From Sceloporus undulatus (lineage: Eukaryota; Chordata; Lepidosauria; Squamata; Phrynosomatidae): a DNA stretch of 64,000 nucleotides. Of the stretch, positions 1-12,000 are shown in pieces. Position 1 is the stretch's first letter. Each line of letters opens with the position of its first letter. The translations under genes and the position numbers were made by a program. Location: positions 18,083,020-18,147,019 of the forward strand of contig NC_056528.1 of assembly GCF_019175285.1 (NCBI RefSeq), read 5' to 3'. The notes beneath the pieces were generated by a model. It worked only from the letters and a program-made list of their open reading frames with translations, made no database searches and was not told the origin of the DNA.

Positions 1-770
1 AAAACTCCTTCGCCCTCCTGCCCTCACGGCAAACTCCGGTCCGCATCTGATCCTTCCCTCCCAGCCCCGCCGCGCTTCAGTATTGCTGCCTCCCATTGGC
101 TCGAAGCGATCGTCGGGCCCAATCGCCGGCGTCCATGTTGGGGGTGAGGAAGCGAGAACCAATCAAAACAAAGGATTTTTTTTTTCTCCATACCCTCCTG
201 CTATTGGCCAGTCATTCCTAGTCCGCCTCCACCCCTGACGCGCGCAGTCCTTACTACTATTGGTTAGCTTCTTCCTAACCCCGCCTCCACGTATCGGTTC
301 TACGCGCGCGGTCCATGCCCTCCTGCTATTGGTCAGCTTCATCCTTAGCCCCGCCTCTCTCCTGTCCTATTCGTCTCGCGCGCGCAGTCCGTCCCCTCTG
401 CTATTGGTACATAGAGAGATCTTGTAGCGCCGCCTTTGAAAGAGTATGGGCCAGCATGCGCTTTCATAGACGTCAGTCGACTTCCTCGGATGCAAACTAT
501 TGGTCAGCTTCGTTCCTAGCCCCGCTTTCTCTCGGTCCGTTTCTCTCATTGGTTGTAGAGGCGACCACACAATAATAAGCGGAGCTGCCCGTGTCAACAG
601 CCTTACCTCCCCTCCTTCTATTGGTCAGCTCGTACCCCGCCCTGTTTCTCTGAGGGTACTGGTGGGCGGAGCTGCGCTAGGGACCATTCCATCCGCTCCA
701 TTATGGTCAGCTTCATTATAAACCCCGCCTCTCCCGCTCTGTCTTAGCTCTCTGATTGGTGTATTGGCAG
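1..770. promoter_or_regulatory. CCAAT/GC-box tandem promoter array
   Basis: GC-rich block with 12 intact CCAAT boxes in either orientation (about 95, 119, 159, 203, 259, 328, 403, 499, 548, 620, 755, 763) and two degenerate ones (368, 701). From about 190 on, they sit in imperfect repeats of the form CTATTGGTCAGCTTC, a 5-10 base spacer, then CCCCGCCTC. Some units end with CGCGCGCAGTCC. NF-Y and Sp1/KLF factors are the expected binders by motif. The array lies 250-1000 bases upstream of a candidate first exon at 1029. It could also drive a gene running left out of the window. Promoter status is inferred; motif density and repetition are seen directly. Confidence 0.75.
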
Positions 771-862
771 ACGTGGCCGGTCACCGCCCCCTTCCATGCT
801 TAGAGTACAGTTGTTAGTCCTCTTCTCTAAGTAGAGGAGGGGAAGCTTTGTGTGGAGTAGGT

Positions 863-870
863 TGACGTCA
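863..870. promoter_or_regulatory. CRE palindrome TGACGTCA
   Basis: A perfect 8-base cAMP-response element between the CCAAT array and the candidate start codon at 1029, where core promoter or 5'UTR would be expected. Binding is not shown. Confidence 0.45.
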
Positions 871-1028
871 GGAGGACGCCGCCAGGGTTCTCTCTCGAGT
901 CCTCGCCCGTGAACTCTGACCTTCGTCTGTTCCTCCGGGAAAGGGACCGTTGGTGCCTCCGCCGCCGCCCCCTTATTCCCCCCCTCCCTCCCTCCCTTCC
1001 CCTTTTCCTCTCCATCCCCGAGGGCCGC

Positions 1029-1083
1029 ATGGAGAGCCAAGGCGCCCGATCCCCAGAACAGCAGAGCAGCCAGCAGCAAGCAG
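1029..1083 (+). CDS. Candidate first coding exon of an unidentified gene
   Basis: An ATG at 1029 follows a GC-rich leader and opens a frame beginning MESQGARSPEQQSSQQQ. It runs into a good splice donor (CAG then GTACGG) after 1083, leaving phase 1. The exon lies just downstream of the CCAAT/GC promoter array. The peptide is polar, Ser/Gln-rich and low in complexity, and I do not recognise it. A compatible second exon may lie at 5388-5458. In human MRPL41 lies beside DPH7 on the opposite strand, but this peptide is not MRPL41. The exon could also be part of a noncoding leader. Confidence 0.35.
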
Positions 1084-1119
1084 GTACGGGCCTCCCTCTG
1101 TGGCTGCATCCACACTGGA

Positions 1120-1510
1120 GGAATAACCCGGTTTGGCACCGCTTTAAACTCTTTTCTGGCTCAAGGCTGCTATGGAATTCTGGGAGTGGAGTTTGCCCAT
1201 AGGGAATCATTGGAGAATACTTAGCCTAGGGACCATTTTGTGGAATATTTGCCCATAGGAAACCTTATGGGAATACTTGCCCATAGAAATCATTGGGGAA
1301 TATTTGCCCATAGAGTAGATTTAGGGAACCTTTACCCATGGAAATCATTGGAAGATATTTGCCCCATAGAGAATCTGGGGATTCCTTTTTCCTTCTGTAT
1401 TAACTGTGACACGGAGCTCTCTCTGGCAGAGAGCTAAACCTCTCCGAAACTACAGCTCCCAGAGTTCCCTGCACTGAGCCCAGGGCAGTTAAGTCGTCTC
1501 GGACGGCTTA
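1120..1510. repeat. hAT-like MITE fragments
   Basis: Two stretches (about 1125-1200 and 1420-1510) match the palindromic family seen elsewhere in the window. Marks are CTATGGAATTCTGGGAGT, AACTACAGCTCCCAG, and a tail reading GCAGTTAAG...TTCTGCAG..GTTTTGGAC. Between them (1205-1380) a phrase like TTGCCCATAGGAAACATTGGG recurs about six times with roughly 30-base spacing, a small degenerate minisatellite. Confidence 0.6.
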
Positions 1511-2195
1511 TTTTCTGCAGCATGTTTTGGACCCACATTTTACATGGCCTTGTCTCCTTTGCGGCCATGCAGCTGGTCACCCTCTTCCTTGGGGGTGTGG
1601 TGTGTGTGGTTATATACACCACCACACACACAACCCCTTCTTCTTTGTCCGTTGTTAACTATCTGCCAGTCAGACTTGACCCATGGCAACCCCTGCGGAT
1701 GCGCATTTCCCAAGACTCTCTTCTGCTGCTCTGCTGTAGTCTTGCAGATGCAAACCCGTTGTCCTCCCTTATTGAGGTCTTAGCCATCTGCTGCGTGCGT
1801 CTTTCCTTCTTTTTCTCCCCTCCATCGTTTCCCAGCATATTGCCTTTCTAGTGAGCCCTGTCTTCTCTGATGCGGCCAAAGATCAACAGTCTTGATTTGA
1901 TCATCTTGGCTTCCAGGGAGATTTCTGGTTTGACCTGTCCTAGGACCCATCCCCTTTCTCTTTTTGGCCATCCACCGGACCTCAGCACTCTCTCGGTGGA
2001 GGATTCATTTCTCTCTGTCAGAGTCTTCCCCACTCAGCCCTGGGCTTCCTTTGGTGTTTTTAGGCCACTCGTTTCTTTCCTCGCTCACAATCTCTCCTAC
2101 TCTGTAGTCTGGTGTGGAGGAGATGCCTGGGAGGCATTGTAACTGTAATTGAGAGGAAAGAGAGAGAAAAGATGGTATTATTGGCCATGAAACTC

Positions 2196-2313
2196 ACGGG
2201 TGGCCTTGGGCAGAAGTCACACTCTCTCAGCCTCAGGGGAAGGCAATGGCCAACCTCCTCTGAACAAATTGTGCCCACTATAAGTCAAAACAACTTGAAG
2301 GGCCACAAAACAC
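2196..2313 (+). repeat. MIR-like tRNA-headed SINE, body and tail
   Basis: Carries the family signature CACACTCTCTCAGCCTCAG, then AAGGCAATGGC, and ends with AACTTGAAGGGCCACA. The tRNA-like head is missing. The rest of 2313-5380 shows no convincing exon; near 4750-4870 there is a phrase typical of old LINE/SINE 3' ends (GCTCTTGGGACGGGG) and AATAAAC, which I do not assign. Confidence 0.7.
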
Positions 2314-5300
2314 ACCGCCAAAGAGGGATGGAGCCTCACAAAACTGCAAATCCCAGGCTTCGGGGCATTGCCCACCTGCCCTTCCTTCTCTTGTCTAATC
2401 TCTGGCAGGCAGACACTTTCCTAGCCTTTCTTGGACAGAGGTCCTTGGTATTCTTCCCTGTTTGTCTCCATCCAAATTCTAGACAGAGGCAGCCTTACTT
2501 AGCTTAAAAACCAGACAAGGAAGTTTGAGTGAGTTAAAGTTGTGGTATCATGGTGCAATGATATCTATAGCAGAGGAAGGTGAGGAAAAGCAGTCACAGT
2601 GATGTATAAGTCTCCAGATTCAACCCAGTTTTGTACTGCCGTTTCCAGATCCTCCAGCCCGCATGCCTTTTCAAGAGGCAAGGGGGGTGACTGCCTTCAT
2701 GTCCTCCCTTGTGTGCATACCAACATTAACTGGTTGGCCAAAATGGAAAGGTCATTGGGAAACTGGATGGGCTTGGGGGGGCTCACTGGCCTTCGAGTGT
2801 TGCTGGACTCACAAACCCAGCCCGGACAGTATGGTTGATGACTAGGTGATGAAAATGTCACCCAGCAACATCTGGGTATTACAGCTTCCCCCCCTTTATG
2901 CCAGAGGTCCATTCAACCACAATTGCCCTTGCGTTGTAGCTCTTGAAGTTAAACTATCAACACAGTCCTTCAGGATACCAGATACTGGACATGCGAAAAC
3001 AGAGGCGATTCTTTTGAGGCTGCTTTGTGGTGTCCTGAGGTGCTGGGTTGGTGTTCCTGGGGAATATGAGAGTGGGGGTAAATGAAATTTGGGTCTGGTC
3101 CAGCAGAGCTGCTCGTTCCATGTAAGCCACTTTAATGCTGCTTGAGAAAACGATAAACAACAGGACTGAAGCTAGGATATGAACCCTCTCCAGCTGAACC
3201 CTTTAGTGGGTTTCCTTATCTGTTTATAATGTGATGTTGCTGCAATTTTTCGTGCAAGATTTGATTTTTGTTTTAAAGGCGGTGTGCAGAGATGCTGCCC
3301 TGTTATTTTTGTTCTTGACGAGTCAGGAACGTTGCATACCATTAGTGAACTCTTCTTCTAGTTTATCTATTAGTTGCCGCTTTCTTTTTCTTTAAAACCT
3401 CCGATTAGTGGCTCATGGCCCCTATATCTTCACAAGGTCTCTGAATGTAGGTCCGGCTGGGAGTAGTATGTGACTGGCCTCAGTTCACCCCAGTGAGTTT
3501 CATGCCTACCAGTTTCCAGTCACTAACTATTACCGTGCTAGCTTTCTCATATGCCAAACTAAGCAGTGAATCTGTCAGGAGATGTATGGCTGAATCAGCA
3601 ATGCTTTTTTTTAGTGAACGTTGTTTAACAATTCAGCCTTTGCGTTTCATCTTTCCTAAGACTGTCAAGAAGCTGTTCTGCCACCTTTCCTAAGACTGCC
3701 AAATTGTTTTTAAAGTTCTCCAGTTGGAATAGATATGCAGAGGGGGGGAGTCTTGCTCCGGCAGGATACAAAATATGGAACAATTTCATGAAGAGCATAT
3801 GAAAAAGGTGTTGTTAGCGATTTTGTTAATGATTTCTGTCTCCCTCCAGTGCACAACAACTCAGCCTGAGTCATTGTACACCAGGATGTTTTTGTCCTTC
3901 TGTTCAGTAACACACTTCATATAGCAACTGCTTTGCAATTATAGTATTTGTTTTGCAAACAACTGCACAGGACTACCTAGTGAACATTGTGCGGAGAATA
4001 GATTAATTCTGTGTCTCGCAGATTCTCCTTTGCTTTGTTGCTTCTCAGCCTTGAACAGGAACAGAAAGACAGTTCTCTCCATATCTCCGCCTAGAACGTC
4101 AGTGTTGTTCAACTAATTTTGTTGTTTCCCTTTTGTTTCTGTTTAGCTTTCAGATGGCCCTAGTGGTGTTGCATAAAGTTTCTCAGTTACTATCTGCCGG
4201 CTGCTGGTTATGCCATGGAGGATTCCCTCCCATGTATTTGTTGTTTCTGTTGTGTAACAAATGTATACCTAGCTGAAACTGACCAAGTGTACCAGTGTGC
4301 CACAATACTGTTTTGCCATACCGAAAAAAAGCTTTGCAACTTTGCCAGTTTGTTGTGGCGTCCAAGCAACCCAACCCTTGTTCTTTGTCCCTTGCTGCCT
4401 CTTGTGCCGTGGAACTGACTCCTAGAACAATCCATAATTCTGGTTACCTGCCTTTCTTCATATCCTACTTTAAAAATCCTTCTTTTCAGAAACCTTTGGC
4501 CCTATAGCAACTACACTTAAGAACATACAAAAATGGAGGTTGCCTTGTCTCTGTGTCTGTATATAAGAATGATACAAAAACCTACCGTTGGTAATACCTT
4601 TATTAGGCATTAGTTCTCACATGCATTGCCTACCGCATGCCTGCATTTTAAGTCTGCTCATTGTATGTGCAATAACTGCATATTTCTCCCCTATAATCCC
4701 CTGCTCGTTCACCCCTTCACTGTGTCTTTTTGTATTTGTTTCATAGATGGAAAGCTCTTGGGACGGGGTCCCTGCCCTCTTTTACTCTGAAAAACACCAT
4801 GGCACTATATCACATAAGTAACCAGAAGTTAACTTCCTACGACAGCTGTTAATGTTGTATGACAATAAACATACAAATGAATTAACCCAAAGCAGCGACT
4901 GTTTTTGAGTGTACATTTTTGACCTAATAGCTTCTTTGTGTATTTACTGAGATTAAAACAATAAAATAAATATCAAACCCATTCTGCCCACAGTTTTGCG
5001 TAGTTCGTCACAGAAAGACACGGTTGAAGGTTCTGCTTCCGCCTCTGTCACCCATGGTTCGTGTACAAATGGGCAGTATTTGTTCATTGATGTGCCGTAT
5101 GAAAGTCAGGGTGTGTATTTGTTGTGTTAGTTTGCACCTTGGGTGGTCCAAGATAGCTATTTGGATCATGGCTCAGATCTCCATGCTGCAATGAAGGAGA
5201 GACTCTCCAAGATAGCCAGTCTAAAAGCTTATTTAATTATTTCCTTTCTGGTTCTTCATTGAATTCAATTAACTTTGATCTAGGAGGATGATAGTTAGGA

Positions 5301-5387
5301 GCATACCAAGCTGGTAGTCACAACTTGCCAGCCACCTTGGTCCCTTCGGCCCGTGTTATCCTCTGGCTGTTTCATCCTTTAGGTCAG

Positions 5388-5458
5388 CTTTGCATCAAGT
5401 TCGATTAACAACACGAGTTCTTCAGTTTGTGGAAGCCGGAGAATGCAGACTTACTATG
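5388..5458 (+). CDS. Possible second exon of the unidentified left gene
   Basis: A pyrimidine-rich tract ending in TTTAGGTCAG precedes an open stretch that reads ALHQVRLTTRVLQFVEAG and then ECRLTM. It is followed by a donor (ATG then GTAATG). The acceptor at 5388 is in phase with the donor at 1083; the acceptor five bases earlier gives a stop. Codon composition looks protein-like and the sequence does not match the repeats around it. I do not recognise the peptide, so the exon and its link to 1029-1083 are inferences. Confidence 0.3.
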
Positions 5459-5659
5459 GTAATGTTTTAGCCTGCCTATTTGTGCTTTAGCTTAGATACT
5501 TCTGACACATAACAAGCTACTGAATTTGATCTTGCCTATGCTTTTTTTGGGATGCCTGGTTTCACGTTTCTCTTGTAAAAGTCCTTTCTTGCTTTGGCAC
5601 TATCTTAAGCTTTGCTATACAGTGGGTGGTGTTATCTCACGACTGGTGTGCAGTGGAGT

Positions 5660-5838
5660 AGTGTGTCTTCTAGTTGCCTACTGACTTACGGCAACCCCAT
5701 GAATTTCATAAGGACTCCTTGGCTGTCCTTCCTCTGAAATTATCCTACGGCATGTGGTATTGTTGGCAGTCTCCCATCCAAGTATTAACCAGGGCTGACC
5801 GTGCTGAGCTCCAAGTCCGATGGGATCTGGTACTTTCA
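5660..5838 (-). repeat. 5S rRNA-derived SINE
   Basis: Positions about 5770-5832 read as the reverse complement of the 5S rRNA internal promoter region (TCTCCCATCCAAGTA, TTAACCAGGGC, then GCTGAGCT). The 5' side carries the tail CTAGTTGCCTACTGACTTACGGCAACC. The arrangement fits reptile 5S-headed SINEs and is too diverged for a 5S gene. Confidence 0.75.
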
Positions 5839-6647
5839 AGGTATGCTGTTTATTTATTAACCTGTTTTAGCGCCACCCTGAATCATAGGATTTAACTTGT
5901 AAAACAGCAAAAGAGCGTGCATCAGCCATATTGTCCTCACAGTTAATAATGTGATTTATTTAATACCTGTAAAGCTGAGCAGGAGTCCCCCAGTGACTGT
6001 CTCTGGCCCTCACAATCTTCTGACACACTGGCTTCATGTCCTACATCTCCTGGCACACGACATTGTCCCAGCATGCTAATTGGCTGTTGAGCATTCTGGA
6101 GCCAAATAGATTGGCACCCTTTGGAGTGTACTGGTGGTCTTTTCTGTTCTCGTATTCCATAATAAGACCAACACCTTGACATAATAGCCACTCTTTCCAG
6201 CTAGAAAATAACCTGGAGCATTCAGGAGTCCTTAGATTCTGGAGGTCTTAAGCGGCATGTTATCTTATTGGGTCCCCCATCGTTTACTGCCAACCAAACT
6301 TGTCTAACCATGACAATGGAGTTGTTGATTCTCCTTCACTTGATCATTTGCTATTCAGCAGTGAATTCAGGTCTTCACATTGTCATCTCGCCACGTTATA
6401 ATAGGCCCAGTAGTATAGATGTTGAGTCCCTCCGAGCACGGTTTCTGGGATTCACAGCACTACCATCAAGATTACATTAGCCAGTTATGCCAAAGAAACG
6501 GTGGGGTATGTACAGCCGCAGCGTGCCTTTTTCTTTCTTTCTATGCCAGCACAAAATGTAGACCCTCAGAAATGTTACCAAGGAAGATGAGTTTCCTTAT
6601 AGAGCAAAATGTATCCATGTAGACGATAGCAGTTTGCATCCCCTCGT

Positions 6648-6900
6648 TTAAACAGCATATCTCCAAAGTGACCCAAAGCAGCTTTATTTTGCCCTGTCTG
6701 TCACTTTGGAGATACAGTGTTTCAATGATGCATCTGTCCTAAGGGTCTGGAAGCTGCACCAAAGATGCACTCCAGTCCTTAGGACTGGAGCATGGCTTTG
6801 GTGCGGCTTCTGGACTCTTAGGACGCATGTATCATTGAAACACCATATCTCCAAAGTGACTCGAAGCAGCTTTATTTTGCCCTGTCTGTATGGGGCTATG
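6648..6900. repeat. Palindromic MITE (foldback), copy 1
   Basis: Two arms of about 110 bases are inverted copies meeting near 6780 at AGTCCTTAGGACT. Arm marks include ATATCTCCAAAGTGAC, GCAGCTTTATTTTG, GTGTTTCAATGATGCAT and CTGGAAGC. The same element recurs at 26713-26955. It encodes nothing. Confidence 0.8.
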
Positions 6901-7139
6901 ATGGCTTTTCAGATGTTGAGGCTCATTCTGTTTCTGGACAGAACTGTGGCTTTGGATTTAAAACAGGTGAGCGGATTTGATGCTCCCAGGATCCTTCAGT
7001 ATTGGTTCACACTTCTAAGTGCAACTGAGTTCACTTCTAGATGTAAATGGCATCTCTGCCCTTTCAAGCAAGTTTGAAGATTAATGCTTAACACATTAAT
7101 GCCTAACACATTGACTTATGCTGTGTGACACTGTGTGCA

Positions 7140-7305
7140 TGTACACCTTCAAGTAGCCTAATGGTGACTCCATGCATTTCATAGGGTTATCTTTGGCATG
7201 TTCCTCCAACTATAATACAGCCCTGCTGCACTTGGTATTTATTGGTGGTCTCCCACTGAAGTACTAACCAGGGTGGATCCTGCTTAGCTTTCAAAGGTAC
7301 ACAGC
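7140..7305 (-). repeat. 5S rRNA-derived SINE
   Basis: Same arrangement as 5660-5838. About 7240-7295 is the reverse complement of 5S rRNA (GGTGGTCTCCCACTGAAG, TACTAACCAGGG, CCTGCTTAGCTTTC). It is preceded by CAAGTAGCCTAATGGTGACTC. Confidence 0.75.
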
Positions 7306-7942
7306 ACTGCTAATGTAACTTTTCATGCACACAGTAACTCAAGTCCCCTGCCCAAAGGAAAAGCTGAAATACAGAAGTTGTAAGCAAAGACAGTTATCAT
7401 TCGTGCTTTAGAAAGGTCAAAATGTTTTTAATGAAAGATCTTTACATACTAATGTGCAGATTTGTACACAAATGCCCTCCAAGGTGGCACTGTAGAGTCT
7501 CAAAACTACAAATCTTGCCTTTCAGGAAGGACTTCTGCAGCACTGAGGAATTTGCGCCTGGGTTTCAGGAACGTATCCTCGCTATGAATACTGACAGTTG
7601 CTGGTGTTCTTTATTCAGTGATATAAAAGAGACATAACAATGAACATCCAAACTGCTCAGGAGCAGCACATTAAGAGGAATCCCAGACCTATAGAGGCTG
7701 GGACTCTACCTTTCCTCAAAAAGAGTCAGTCTATGACACTATCCACGTATTTTGATTCTTTCCTCACCTTCAAGCGTTTGTTTAGAATCAGAGAATCCAG
7801 CCATTAAGTGGCTTGTGAACAACGAAGCAAATCGTAAGCCACATGCCTAACTTACTTGAAGCTGGTGTTTGAAGAAAGGTATCTACAAAAAAGCTGAGTT
7901 CCCAACAGAAGTGGGACTGGTCATACAGTTGGTCTTCCTTGC

Positions 7943-8560
7943 TTGAACAGAGACTGGTTTAGACAGGCCGAAAAAGGAATCAAAAGGTTTACATCAGAGA
8001 TGGAGGAATTATTGTGGAATAAAAAAATCTTAGCCAGTCTTGTTTCTGTAGCAAGGAAGAGCAGGCAAGGGGAAGAGGAAAGCATCCCTGAAGTACCTGA
8101 GTGGTTTCCAAAGTGGCCATCAGGAGTAAAGCCAGCTTCCAACGGCTGTGGCCCGGGCAACAGCCGTGCGGAGGCGGCCAGCCGGATAACACCAGCGGGC
8201 TGGGGGCCAGGCTCAAACCCGGCTAGGAATGGGGCAGAGTGTTGGTACCAAGAATGCCTGCAGTTGCAATGCCAGTGTTATATTCTTAAGGAAACTTATG
8301 CAAGAAACACCCAATTCTCACAAGCATTGCTTAACGCTCAGCATCATCTCATCCGTCTGTTAGAGACCTCAGGAAGTGGGTCCCATCTCCCTACACCAGC
8401 CGCCCATCTCCCTAGGCCCAACAGAAAGGGTTGTCTTTCTGCTGCCAGGAGAGAGTTAGACATTGTCAGTTTTTTGCTATTTATTGCTATTATGATTTGT
8501 TGTTATTTTTGTTATTGTTATTTGCTATGTATTCTGGGGATTAATTTTGAACTGTATTGA
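7943..8560 (+). other. Long open frame of unknown origin, likely repeat-borne
   Basis: A 205-codon open frame starts MNRDWFRQAEKG. It has a charged N-terminal part, a Gly/Pro/Asn-rich middle, a segment reading QFSQALLNAQHHLIRLLETS, and a hydrophobic end that is merely the translation of a T-rich tail. The DNA after 8470 is repetitive (runs of TTATTGTTATTTGCTATG) and ends in GGGTGGGAAATAAATAAATAA, a 3' end typical of retroposed elements. No good splice signals or Kozak context argue for a host exon. I do not recognise the protein. A retroposed or element-derived frame is more likely than a gene, and 8560-9070 holds nothing else I can call. Confidence 0.35.
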
Positions 8561-9071
8561 CATGATCTGTTAATTGTTATGCAGTTTTTATTATTGTTAT
8601 TTGCTATGCATTCTTCTTGCTGTTATCGTAATTTGTTATGTTATTTTTATTCTATTGTTATTGTGATGTATTTTACTTACTGCTCTTCATGATTGGGTGG
8701 GAAATAAATAAATAATGTATTTATTACTTATTATTATTTAGTGGAAATGAAATTATTAATTAGAAGGCAGCAGAGCAGCTAAAATGTAGTAATTATAATC
8801 TGTAAGACATAAAGAAAGCCAAAAAGCAAGAAGAGGGGAAACTCTACCCAAATACCCTTAGTACTTTCTCAAATTCTGAATAAAAGTTCACACTTTGAAT
8901 ATACACGCCAACAAAAAAGAGGAGTAAAGCTGGAAACCTGGCTTAGGAATTAATTTCGACCTGGGATGGCCCCAACGCCACTCAGCACCTACCTTTCCCT
9001 CCAGTGCTTAAAAGGTCTGCCAAAAAGAAAGGCTGATAAAGTGGCAACCTAAATCAATACTGATAGTACAT

Positions 9072-12000
9072 TCAGGACAATGGGGTAGCAGCCTGGCTAG
9101 TTTGCCATTTCCACACATGTAGGGCACTGTCGTAAAAGGAACATGTGGCCAGAAGGCTGGTCTCTTTGTGGGCTTTACATGACCCAGTTTCGCCACATGC
9201 TTTGGTGCCTGACCCTTTCCCGTCGACACTTGATCCCTCCAGGTTGCTGCTTCCTTCTGCTTGGACTGAGGACACCGATGTATGATCCTCCTCATCTAGT
9301 AGCACATCAAAAGTGGCGGTGGGGGATTCGTAAACTATCTTGAGGTTCTGCACTTTAAGGTCCACAGTTCCATCGCCTTGATCCATATGAACTACCGGCA
9401 TTGCTGTAGACAGCACCAAGGGATCCCTCAGGAGGAGTCTTGACCAGTCCGCTCCATAGGCCAAGGAGTTGTGCAAGATGTAGGATGAAAGAATAGCGCA
9501 TTTCTCTTTGTTCTCCACTAATGGGCGGAAAGTAGACAGACAACCTAATTAGTAATATCTCTTACAACAATGGCAGCAACATTTCATTTTTAAACCACCA
9601 CAGTGCTATTGTATTAAAGTAACATTGTAAAACTTACAATTTACAGTTGTACAATTGTAAACTTAATTTGCTTATATACCCAGCTTAATAGAAACATACA
9701 TCCCCTTATGGCCATAAGGGGATGACTTCTCACACCTTCTATGCTAACACTCACCCATGCTGCCTTGGCAATCAAGGATTTTGAAGCCATTATCCATGCA
9801 GGCTGCCAGCAGTAAATGCTTCTGTTTTGGATGCCATTTTAACCTCCAAACTCCGCCCTGCACATGGGTGTCTGCCAATGGTTGCTTCATATTCCGGGTG
9901 TCCCAGAGAAGGACATGTTCATCATAGCTGGAGAAATACAACAGGCCTCAGGGATGCGCTACAGGTGGCTTTTCAAAGCTTTGTATCTTAGCAAACCCCT
10001 CCTAAACTGTCAAGGTTCCCAACACAGTCTGTGGCCAACCTTCAACCTGAACCCCATTCTTTTTGAGACACGCAAAGTGCTGACTATGGGATGCCACAGC
10101 TTCTGATCCATCGCCAAGTTGCCAGTCTCTCTAGCACTTGTCCATTGTGGGTATAGAGGTGACATACAAGGAACTTACCTTCCTGTGGCCAGCAGATTCT
10201 CCTGGAGCGGGTGGCACTGGATACTGCACACACCCATTGAATGCCTGCAATGCAATATAAGTCAAAGATGAGACTTCCAGAAAGATCATCAGGCCTCACC
10301 AGAATTCTCTGAAGATTGTGCCAACAACATTTGTCTAATAAAGAGACAGGCTAATATTTACCCCTCACTATTGAAGATAGGAGCCCTTGGGCTACTTCGG
10401 GTGTCCCAGCCTCGTAACTTGCAGTCATCTCCCCCTGAAACAAACAGGACACTGGTGAAGCTAAGAGGCAGCTGTGTCTAGCACTATGCTTTTAACAGAA
10501 GGTTTCCAGGAACCAACTAACTGGACACTGGGAAACTAGATGCTGCATGAGATGGACCTTCAGCTTGTTCTACCTTGGCTCCTTTCCTTCCTATAAATTT
10601 GGATAGAGATGACTGTGACCTTAAGTCAGTCTAGAAAGCACATAAGTCAATTAAACAATGCCAGCATAGTCTATTCATATATTTTGCAATGTATTTTATG
10701 AAAGTAAAATGGGAGGTTTGCTCCTCTTTCTGATTTTCCCATAAGGGAAAAATGAGACAGATATGAAACAGGTGCTAAGGGGAATGGTTGATAGTTTGGC
10801 TAAGAGGTTAGCCCTTCTTCTCTAAGCACTTAGCCCCTCCCAAATATCAATTCACTTTTTGTCATGGTCTTAAGAATAAACAATGATCAAGGACAAAAAC
10901 TAGGTATTTTATTTTATTTTTTAAAAAAGAGGAAGGTGAGAAGTTGAGTTCAAGAAATCTGCTTGAACTGCTGTTGCGTACTTCAGGCACCATGGACAAA
11001 TTAAAGATACCTGTCACCAGAAAAGGGGCTGTCACCAATGGTAATTCTAAAATGGGGACCCACAATATCCACTAGAGATCTAAATACAGACCTGAATACA
11101 TAATACTTGTATTCCAGTAGTTAAATGCAGCAATCCAGGCCTCAAAGTCATGTGCCTTCCATTGTTCCAAGATGTATACAGATGGAGCAGATTCGTCAAT
11201 GGACAGCAAGCTCAGCCTCCCTTTGGAATCACTGCTGACCAGTTGTAGAGGGCGGCCTCTGCAAGAAGTAATAGCAAATAGTAAGGACACACGGCTCTCT
11301 TTGTGATGTCTGCTTACATATGGGAGAAAATCTCAGTCTTGTATTGCTCAGTGAAAAAGCACAGAAGAGGCAGAATAGAGGACTGGCAATACATGTGATC
11401 ATACAAATTAGTCCTGGACCTTGTACGTTGGGTGCACCACTGCCATCCTCATAAGCACATAAAACATAAACTCAACGGATATGTGTACAAGCTACCAAAA
11501 CACATCAAGGCTGTTGATGTCCTCAGACAACAACTGGAATGGGCTGCCAGACACAAAGTTGCAGCAGGGATGGAATATCACAAGTCCATGGAAGCCTCAT
11601 GGACATTTGTTCAGCTCCTGAAATACAGCAGGATCAGCAAGTCCCCACCCACCATGCCAATGTCCAGCTTTCTGGCATCTGCTCACCGTTGCTCCCGTCC
11701 TGTGGACCAGTCCAGAGACAAAGCAAGGCATTCATCTCCCAGGTTAACACTGCACAGCGTTTCCAGTCTGCAGCTCTTTTTCTACTGAAGAGAAAAGAAA
11801 ACTGATCAAAGTCAGACAGACTCAAGGAGGAATATCTGATTTAGCATCTGTTATAAAGCCCAGCTGGGTGTCTATAAAAATTTTATGAAAGAATATTTGT
11901 GACCACCATGATTAAGAAAGTATGTTTTCTTCAATAATACACACACACTGAACACATTTGGTCCTATTTCTATGTAGACATTAGAATATTACACTGAGTA

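Noticed and set aside
5770-5832. 5S rRNA gene
   Set aside because: Only the internal promoter half matches and it is fused to a SINE tail; there is no complete 120-base 5S gene.
1029-9000. MRPL41, expected here from human synteny
   Set aside because: No frame resembles the conserved MRPL41 protein on either strand.
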